Assembly (NCBI GenBank): GCA_029266635.1
Contig: JAQSWM010000011.1
Span: 36,322 to 100,321, forward strand
From: Sphingobacteriaceae bacterium
GTDB lineage: Bacteria > Bacteroidota > Bacteroidia > Sphingobacteriales > Sphingobacteriaceae
Direction of reading: 5' to 3'
DNA: 64,000 nucleotides
The position numbers were made by a program, and so were the translations under genes. Every line of letters begins with the position of its first letter. Positions within the stretch are counted from its first letter, which is position 1. The notes beneath the pieces are model-generated. The model did not search any database and had not been told where the DNA came from. It saw only the letters and a list, made by a program, of their open reading frames with translations. Positions 58,115 through 64,000 of the stretch are shown piece by piece.

Positions 58115-60379
58115 TTATTGAACTACCGGAGCAGATTGAGCGGGGGGAATAACTTTTGCCGAATCAGGCCGTGCCGGACCGTATGCATTGCAATCAAGCG
58201 TAATGTTTACACCACCCGGAGGTGGTTCAAAGTCGCCTTTGCTGTAGTTAAGCTTCTTATCGGCGTAAACCTTTTTCATGTAAATGGCAAATACAGGAAG
58301 GGCCGAATTGGCTCCCTCACCATCATTCAGATTGTAGAAATGTATTGCCCGGTCTTCGCATCCGGTCCATACCCCGGTAACAAGCTCAGGGGTTATCCCG
58401 ATGAACCAACCATCTGAATTATTTTGTGTGGTACCGGTTTTCCCGCCAATTGGATTTAACAGCCTGTATCGCGGGCCACGCAAACGCAAGCCAGTTCCCT
58501 GCTTTACCACCTGCTCCAGCATCCGCGTCATCACATAGGCGGTTTGCGGATTCAAGGCTACCGACGGCGGTTTTGGCTTATGCTCATAAATAACAATGCC
58601 ATTTTTGTCTTCTACCCGCAACAGGTATGTGGGCTCCTGCCAGATTCCATGATTTACAAAAGTGGAATATGCGCCAACCATATCATAAAGCGAGGCCTCG
58701 AAAGAACCGAGACAAATAGAAGGCACAGCCGGTACTTTGCCCGAGATACCCATCTTCTTTATTTGAGTTGCCACTGCCGTAGCACCGACTTCCTTCATCA
58801 GGTAAGCAGTTACGTAGTTTTCTGAGTGAGCCAGGGCAGTAATGAGGCTTATGTAACCTGGAATAGGACTGTGTGCCTTGGGCGTCCAGGGCTGGCCATA
58901 TTCTGTAATAGTTACCGGCTCGTTCAGCACCTGATAGCACGGCGAAATTCCATTATTAATCGCTACGGAATAGGTAAAAGGCTTAGCGGTTGAGCCCACC
59001 TGCCTTGTCCCCATTTTTACCTGATCGTACTTGAAGTAATTGAAATCGTCGCCACCCACCCAGGCTTTCACGTGCCCGGTCTTGGATTCCATAGACATCA
59101 TGGCGTTACGCAACATCAACTTGTAATACTTCACGGAATCAATAGGGCGCATCATGGTGTCAACATCTCCGTGCCAGCTAAAAATGGTCATCTTAGCCGG
59201 CTCCTGGAAGTTTGCCATTATCTCCTCTTCCGATTTATCCTCAAGCTTTAACTGCTCGTAGCGGTCGGAGTGTTTGATTCCCTGATCCAGTAACATCTGG
59301 AACGTCTTATCTTTCTTAAACGGATCGCCATTACGCCGCCATTGGCTATTAAACTGCGCCTGTAGCGTTTTAAGATATTCGTTTTGAGCTTGCTCAGCAT
59401 AAGCCTGCATCCGCGAATCTATGGTAGTATAGATTTTTAACCCATCGCGATCAAGGTCGTAAGGAGTGCCATCAGCTTTCTGGATAGATTGATCTTCAAA
59501 AATTTTCTGAACCTCCCGCTTCAACACCGCCCTGAGATAAGCCGCCTGACCGGTTTTATCCTTGGCAGCTTTAAACGACAGGCCCAAAGGGGTTGCTTTC
59601 AGTTCTGCAGTTTGCGAATCGCTCAGATAGCCGGCATTATTCATGTTCTGTAGGAGCAGGTTCCTGCGGGCAAGAGCCTTTTCGGGATAATTAATCGGCG
59701 AGTATTGGGAAGGGCCTTTAAGCATGCCCATCAGCAAAGCTGCCTGCTGAGGTTCCAGTTTATCGGGGGTTACGTTGAAGTAAGTTAAAGCTGCCTGTTT
59801 TATACCATACACATTGTAAGCCCCAAAATCGACAGTGTTGAGGTACATGGTGAGAATTTCTTCCTTGGTATAATTGCGCTCCAGCTTCACCGCCAGGATC
59901 CATTCCTGTAGCTTCTGGATGATCCGCTTTACCACGTTCTTTGAGCGCCCTTCTTTAGAAAACATGTTCAGGGCGAGCTGTTGTGTAATGGTGCTTCCCC
60001 CTTGTTTTTTTCCAACTAAAAGATAGAGCGGGCTGGTAATGTTCCGACGGAAGTCTATTCCGGAGTGGTTGTAAAAACGTTTATCCTCGGTAGCAACCAG
60101 CGCATTTATTACGTTAGGCGAGATTTGATAGTATCTTACACTTGTCCGATTTTGAGCAAAATAGGTTCCCAGCGACTTCCCATCCGAAGAAATTACCTCT
60201 GATGCCTGGTTGCTTTTTGGATTTTCGAGCTCGCTTGAAGAAGGCAGTTTGCCAAACAAGCCAAGTCCGATGCTAAACAGCAGAATGATCCCGAAAGCCA
60301 CCACTCCTATCACAATCTTCCAGAGAGTGACGGTATATCGTTTTATTTCCTGCTTGGTTAACTGGTTTTTTTGCTGCAT
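58115..60379 (-). CDS. mrcA: Class A penicillin-binding protein 1A (transglycosylase/transpeptidase)
   Basis: The 754-residue protein has a cytoplasmic tail, one membrane helix (~20-45), a GT51 domain (~75-250) with ATEDKRFYNHSGID and GGSTITQQLALNMF, and a transpeptidase domain. SxxK is in GSTAKPFTYSV (~480), SxN in HSENYVTAYL (~530) and KTGT in GGKTGTTQNNSDGWF (~675). It polymerises and cross-links peptidoglycan. It starts 3 bases after the PorW-like gene and precedes uvrC by 13 bases, an apparent three-gene operon. Confidence 0.93.
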   Translation of the reverse strand: MQQKNQLTKQEIKRYTVTLWKIVIGVVAFGIILLFSIGLGLFGKLPSSSELENPKSNQASEVISSDGKSLGTYFAQNRTSVRYYQISPNVINALVATEDKRFYNHSGIDFRRNITSPLYLLVGKKQGGSTITQQLALNMFSKEGRSKNVVKRIIQKLQEWILAVKLERNYTKEEILTMYLNTVDFGAYNVYGIKQAALTYFNVTPDKLEPQQAALLMGMLKGPSQYSPINYPEKALARRNLLLQNMNNAGYLSDSQTAELKATPLGLSFKAAKDKTGQAAYLRAVLKREVQKIFEDQSIQKADGTPYDLDRDGLKIYTTIDSRMQAYAEQAQNEYLKTLQAQFNSQWRRNGDPFKKDKTFQMLLDQGIKHSDRYEQLKLEDKSEEEIMANFQEPAKMTIFSWHGDVDTMMRPIDSVKYYKLMLRNAMMSMESKTGHVKAWVGGDDFNYFKYDQVKMGTRQVGSTAKPFTYSVAINNGISPCYQVLNEPVTITEYGQPWTPKAHSPIPGYISLITALAHSENYVTAYLMKEVGATAVATQIKKMGISGKVPAVPSICLGSFEASLYDMVGAYSTFVNHGIWQEPTYLLRVEDKNGIVIYEHKPKPPSVALNPQTAYVMTRMLEQVVKQGTGLRLRGPRYRLLNPIGGKTGTTQNNSDGWFIGITPELVTGVWTGCEDRAIHFYNLNDGEGANSALPVFAIYMKKVYADKKLNYSKGDFEPPPGGVNITLDCNAYGPARPDSAKVIPPAQSAPVVQ

Positions 60380-60382
60380 AAA

Positions 60383-63148
60383 CTAGTGCTGCCTGTAAAA
60401 ATCGATGTACATTTCTATTCTTTCCCGGCTCGCCAATTTATCTAAATCCGCTTTTGTGATTACAAAGGTATTGTATTTAGCAGCCGGGACTTTCATTATG
60501 CTGCTCATAAGCGGCACAATGTTGCGCTCGTATTCTTTCGCCACGTTCAGGCTATGGAACGAGCCCACAAATATAAGTTGGTTCTGGCTGTTCACCTCTT
60601 TTAACTGGTGCTTTATTTGTCCTTGCGGGAAGTTGGCACGGTTAAACTGCCCGATTCCAAAGCGGGATGAGCTAAGGTTTGCACCCGGATCCTGTACGTT
60701 CACTACGAAGTAATATTCCGCAGAATCAGGAAGGCTAAACATGGAATTGTTAGCGGGTGGGGTAGAAACTGATGGATTTTGAGGAGCTTTATCGGGATCA
60801 TTTGTGCCGGAAGCAACAGGGCTGGCGGGCACGCTTGAGCCGGCATCGGGATCGTTAACGGCCACTGAAGCAGATGGCTTTTGACTTGCAATGGGCTGCT
60901 TTTTATCTGCTGTGGGCTCGCTCACAAATCTCGGCTCGTTCGGATCAAAATCTATGAGCGCCACCGGACGCTTTGCCAGCGCATCGCGGTTAGCAGATAT
61001 AAATTCCAGGTGTTGTTTAACTAAAGGCGTTACCAGCCGGTCATCCGGGTAAGCAGCCACCAACTGATTGAGGCTTTGCTCAAACGCATCAAGTTTCTGT
61101 GTGCGGCCTATTGCCAGGGAGTTCAAGTATGCAAATTGTGGTGAAAACGCATTTTTGCCGAACCGTGCTTCGCTTTGCGTAACAGCCGCGATAACATCGT
61201 TGTATTTTTTCTGCTCGTAAAGCAAGTAAGCCTGGTTGTATGCCTCCGCTGCCGCAGCACTTTTCTCGTCTGCTTTGTCGCCGAAGTGCGGGTCAAGAAG
61301 CACCTTCGCATACGTTGATTCCGGGAAACGAGTTATCACGATGTTCTTAAATTCATCTGATTTTGCCTTGTCGCTTTCGGAGTAAATGCGATACAGATTA
61401 TAGTTTATAGCAGGCACGTAGGTATTCTCCGGATAATCGGCCAGAAGCTTCTGGTAGATCTTGACTGCCTCGGCATTATCCCGGAGATCGTCTTTATAAA
61501 ACCCGGCAATATCGTAGTACGCACTGATAATTTTTTCCGTCGATTGCTGAAATTGCAATGGAGTGAGCGGCAGGTTGTCGTGGTAACTTTTGGAGAGTGC
61601 ATCCGCGTTAACATCAGTGCCGGGCTGGCCCACGCCGCTGCCCGCAGCATCGGGATCTGTGCCTGCCATGATCACACTTTCAGCTGCGCTCTTGCTGCTC
61701 CTCCGCCAATTATCTTCCAGTTTCCTGTTTCCCCAACGGCGCTTAAAATCTATGAAGCCCTGGCTCAGAGCGACGGTATTATTGAAATAGAATTTGCCAT
61801 CGGTTGTGCCTTTGCTCGCTACGTCTATTCCCGCAATAAAAGTGTCAGGAGTTGTGGGCGATTGCCCGCTTGCTTTTCTCACCTGCTCACGCACCAACTC
61901 TCCAATTCTGACCTCGCGTTCCGTTTCCGGAAGCCTAGCGAGGCTTTGCAAAGTATCTTCATTCGCTATAATTTGATAACGGTTTGCCAGCAGGTCGAGG
62001 TTGCTGGCTTTAAGTCGAATATTCTCGTATTCAGGAAAACCAGGCGACAGCGTAGTAAGCGTGCTATCGTAATACGCCTTCGCCTTTACATAATTCGCTT
62101 CTCTGAAATTCAGATCAGCTAATCTCAAATAAGTAAGGCCCTTTTGGTTGGCATTTTTAGTGCTCAAGCGAAGCGCCATATTGTATTGTTCAATGGCTTT
62201 ATCCCGCTCCCCTTGCCCCATATAAATATCGCCGAGCCGGTAATAAATCTGATCTAAAAAGTCTTTGTTCTTATCCTCTTTGAGCAGAGCTTTTAATTGT
62301 GATATCCGAGTTTCAACAGAGTTGGAGCCACCATTGGCGATGGCGATACGATTTACATTAGCATTGAAAGCCATTTCAAAAGGCGCATTGCTCTTCACAA
62401 CAGCGGTGTAGTTGGCGTAAGCTTCGGGCAGCTTGTCGTTGCGTTCCTGTAACTGGGCCAGCAGGTATGTCCAGCGCAATTCGTTTGCCTTGGAAGTGCC
62501 GGCTTTCAGCGCTTTTTGAAGGACTTCGATCGCATTAGCCTCGTTACCGGTCTTTATGTTAAACTGCGCCTCAGTTGCGTAAACATCGGCAGCCACTTTT
62601 TTGGCAGTTTCTACGTGTTTCAAAGCGGAATCGAGCGCAACGGAGGCTTCGTCAAGCCTGTTCAATTGCATCAGGGACCGGGCTTTCCAAACGAGCGACT
62701 GCTGGCGCAACTCATCGTCATCCGGATATGTGATATAGTTGTAGTTGAAAAATTCAGCAGCGTTAAAATAATTCGTTTTCAGATAATTGATCTTGCCTAC
62801 CAGCATGTACGCATCTTTAACATACTGGCTTTGCGCCTTTTCGCTGATGATGGTGTTTGCTTTGGATGTGATAGAGTCGAGGTTCTTGAGTTCGGCTTTT
62901 GCGAAATCTGAGTTAGGCTCTTTGTAAACCGTTAGCAACTGCGAGTAATCATCGGGATAGCTTTCCTGTAAAACCTGCTCACTTTCCTTGAGCAACTCGT
63001 TGGCGTTATAGAGAATATTGTAACGGGATGTAAGGTTCTGCATGCTCCGGCTCGCTACCGTATCCTTATTAGAACCGCAAGCAGAAAGGAATAGCGAGAA
63101 TAAAAACAGGCAAAAAGCAGGTATGGAGTTGGGCTTCAAACTGGTCAA
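60383..63148 (-). CDS. TPR lipoprotein, PorW/SprE-like
   Basis: The 921-residue product has a lipoprotein signal with Cys near residue 24 (LFLSACGSN), the opening SRYNILYNANELLKESEQ seen in PorW/SprE proteins, and many TPR-like helical repeats (~60-640). A Pro/Ser/Asp-rich linker (~735-800) and a C-terminal SPOR/MORN-like domain (YFVVNVQDPGANLSSSRFGIGQFNR) end it. SprE/PorW is needed for gliding motility and type IX secretion in other Bacteroidota; whether that applies here is inference. The start codon is TTG at 63148 (or TTG at 63139); no ATG is available. The first 13 codons are repeated exactly at the right edge of the window. Confidence 0.8.
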   Translation of the reverse strand: MTSLKPNSIPAFCLFLFSLFLSACGSNKDTVASRSMQNLTSRYNILYNANELLKESEQVLQESYPDDYSQLLTVYKEPNSDFAKAELKNLDSITSKANTIISEKAQSQYVKDAYMLVGKINYLKTNYFNAAEFFNYNYITYPDDDELRQQSLVWKARSLMQLNRLDEASVALDSALKHVETAKKVAADVYATEAQFNIKTGNEANAIEVLQKALKAGTSKANELRWTYLLAQLQERNDKLPEAYANYTAVVKSNAPFEMAFNANVNRIAIANGGSNSVETRISQLKALLKEDKNKDFLDQIYYRLGDIYMGQGERDKAIEQYNMALRLSTKNANQKGLTYLRLADLNFREANYVKAKAYYDSTLTTLSPGFPEYENIRLKASNLDLLANRYQIIANEDTLQSLARLPETEREVRIGELVREQVRKASGQSPTTPDTFIAGIDVASKGTTDGKFYFNNTVALSQGFIDFKRRWGNRKLEDNWRRSSKSAAESVIMAGTDPDAAGSGVGQPGTDVNADALSKSYHDNLPLTPLQFQQSTEKIISAYYDIAGFYKDDLRDNAEAVKIYQKLLADYPENTYVPAINYNLYRIYSESDKAKSDEFKNIVITRFPESTYAKVLLDPHFGDKADEKSAAAAEAYNQAYLLYEQKKYNDVIAAVTQSEARFGKNAFSPQFAYLNSLAIGRTQKLDAFEQSLNQLVAAYPDDRLVTPLVKQHLEFISANRDALAKRPVALIDFDPNEPRFVSEPTADKKQPIASQKPSASVAVNDPDAGSSVPASPVASGTNDPDKAPQNPSVSTPPANNSMFSLPDSAEYYFVVNVQDPGANLSSSRFGIGQFNRANFPQGQIKHQLKEVNSQNQLIFVGSFHSLNVAKEYERNIVPLMSSIMKVPAAKYNTFVITKADLDKLASRERIEMYIDFYRQH

Positions 63149-63208
63149 CTTGGATGTTACAATAACAGTATGCGCAAAAAAATATTATTTGCGATAAAAA
63201 TATACGGT
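63110..63208. repeat. Direct repeat, copy 1 (99 bp or more)
   Basis: These 99 bases are identical to 63902-64000, an offset of 792. The copy spans the first 13 codons of the PorW-like gene and its upstream region. The base before it (63109) differs from that before copy 2. Confidence 0.95.
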
Positions 63209-63251
63209 TTACCCGCCGTAGCGTTTTTTATTTCATCAACAGAAACCTCAT

Positions 63252-63898
63252 GCTGGCGCACGCGTGCCGCGTGTGCATTTCTTTAAAAACCTCTAAATTT
63301 ATTTTTAAAAAAATGCATGAGCCGTAAATATAAGTTTTTAAATAAAGAAGGTTTATACTTCGTGAGCTTCGCAGTAGTTAACTGGGCAGACGTGTTCGTC
63401 CGGCCGAGATATTGCGACATTGTAGTGGAAAGCCTGGCTTACTGCAAAGCTAACCTGGGACTGGAGCTATATTGCTGGTGCATTATGCCGAGCCATGTGC
63501 ACTTGATGTTCAGGGCTAAAGAAAACAATCCTGATATTGTATTGGGAAGGATCAAGGAGCATACGTCGAAACAGATTGTTAAAGCAATAGTTGAAAACAT
63601 ACAGGAATCCAGAAAAGAATGGCTGTTGTGGATGTTCCGAAGAGCGGGAGCAAAGAGCAGCAATACAAAGCAGTACCAATTCTGGCAGCATAATAATCAT
63701 CCAATTGAGCTTTGGAGTGCTGATGTAATTGAGCAAAAAGCTGAATACATCCATAATAATCCTGTAGAATCTGGCTTTGTCTCAGAGCCATGGCATTGGA
63801 AATATTCAAGTGCAATAGATTATTCGGGCGGAAAAGGAATATTGGAAATAGATCTTTTGTGACGGCATGATAAGCACACGCGACACGCGTGCGCTAGC
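63252..63898 (+). mobile_element. REP/RAYT element: transposase gene between 25-bp inverted repeats
   Basis: The left repeat (63252-63276) and the right repeat (63874-63898) are inverted copies matching at 23 of 25 bases, both GC-rich and internally near-palindromic (GCGCACGCGTG then CGCGTGTGC). Between them lies one REP-associated tyrosine transposase gene. This is the expected arrangement for a RAYT with flanking REP sequences. Confidence 0.75.
63317..63862 (+). CDS. REP-associated tyrosine transposase (RAYT, Y1/IS200-like)
   Basis: The 181-residue protein has the HUH pair in CIMPSHVHLMFRAK (~54-67) and the catalytic Tyr region QKAEYIHNNPVESGFV (~142-157), both intact. HNNHPIELW lies before the latter. 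The start is MSRKYKFLNKEG, directly after the AT-rich leader. RAYTs nick single-stranded REP hairpins and are usually domesticated single-copy genes that spread REP sequences. It is the only gene between the inverted repeats and is divergent from the PorW-like gene. Confidence 0.9.
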   Translation: MSRKYKFLNKEGLYFVSFAVVNWADVFVRPRYCDIVVESLAYCKANLGLELYCWCIMPSHVHLMFRAKENNPDIVLGRIKEHTSKQIVKAIVENIQESRKEWLLWMFRRAGAKSSNTKQYQFWQHNNHPIELWSADVIEQKAEYIHNNPVESGFVSEPWHWKYSSAIDYSGGKGILEIDLL

Positions 63899-63901
63899 CA
63901 A

Positions 63902-64000
63902 GCAAAAAGCAGGTATGGAGTTGGGCTTCAAACTGGTCAACTTGGATGTTACAATAACAGTATGCGCAAAAAAATATTATTTGCGATAAAAATATACGGT
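63902..64000. repeat. Direct repeat, copy 2, running off the window end
   Basis: Identical over 99 bases to 63110-63208. It starts 3 bases after the right inverted repeat. It contains a second copy of the PorW-like TTG start and 13 codons on the minus strand, which then reads into the transposon end. Whether it extends past 64000 cannot be seen. Confidence 0.95.

Noticed and set aside
63201..63220. ACGG...CCGT hairpin after the first direct repeat as a terminator
   Set aside because: The stem is only four base pairs and sits in the upstream region of a divergent gene pair.

Overview
The window is a chromosomal segment from a member of the Bacteroidota, most likely an aerobic environmental genus of the Sphingobacteriaceae type (Pedobacter/Mucilaginibacter-like). 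The pointers are a SusC/SusD pair with a hybrid two-component regulator, a PorW/SprE-like lipoprotein, several TAnnTTTG promoter boxes, almost no Shine-Dalgarno sequences and Bacteroidota-type dispersed repeats. The genus is inference. I see no rRNA, tRNA, CRISPR array or prophage.

Layout. 1-5.0 kb: the end of a universal stress protein, an intergenic stretch with degenerate repeats, a YceI / outer-membrane barrel / YceI trio, a ribosome hibernation factor and two unknown genes. 5.0-14.0 kb (minus strand): a sensory cluster of a single-domain response regulator, a CHASE3 histidine kinase, a REC-kinase hybrid and a giant soluble kinase with nine tandem 92-residue HAMP units. 14.2-30.1 kb (minus strand): a polysaccharide utilization locus with susC, susD, a GH110-type alpha-1,3-galactosidase and two SGSH-like sulfatases in a very tight operon, then its regulator and a membrane-anchored putative hydrolase; a divergent secreted phosphoesterase follows. 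31.8-38.7 kb (plus strand): a second sensory cluster of a REC-kinase, a membrane hybrid kinase paralogous to the poly-HAMP one, a response regulator, CheR and a CheB esterase domain. The two sensory clusters flank the locus like bookends.

38.7-49.5 kb is mostly housekeeping: a HipA-like kinase overlapping a DUF3037 gene, an SGNH hydrolase, a lipoprotein, asparaginase, TatD, two FKBP isomerases, NrnA, nucleoside diphosphate kinase and a TonB-type outer-membrane protein. 49.5-51.0 kb is an AT-rich accessory patch: palindromes, an anonymous gene, a 146-bp attC-like inverted-repeat element and a toxin-antitoxin pair whose toxin looks truncated. 51.0-63.1 kb holds a peptide-binding lipoprotein, a HAD phosphatase, a membrane phosphoesterase, an RsmI-like methyltransferase, an unknown gene, and a uvrC / PBP1A / PorW-like operon. 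The last kilobase is a REP-associated transposase between inverted repeats, bracketed by a perfect direct repeat of at least 99 bp that duplicates the start of the PorW-like gene.

How it works together (inference): the locus would capture a sulfated alpha-galactose-containing glycan through SusCD, desulfate it and trim terminal alpha-1,3-galactose in the periplasm, under the hybrid regulator. The strongest leads for something undescribed are the attC-like cassette patch, a repeat element that supplies the last codons of uvrC, the poly-HAMP kinase with its partner cluster, and the transposase/duplication structure at the right edge.
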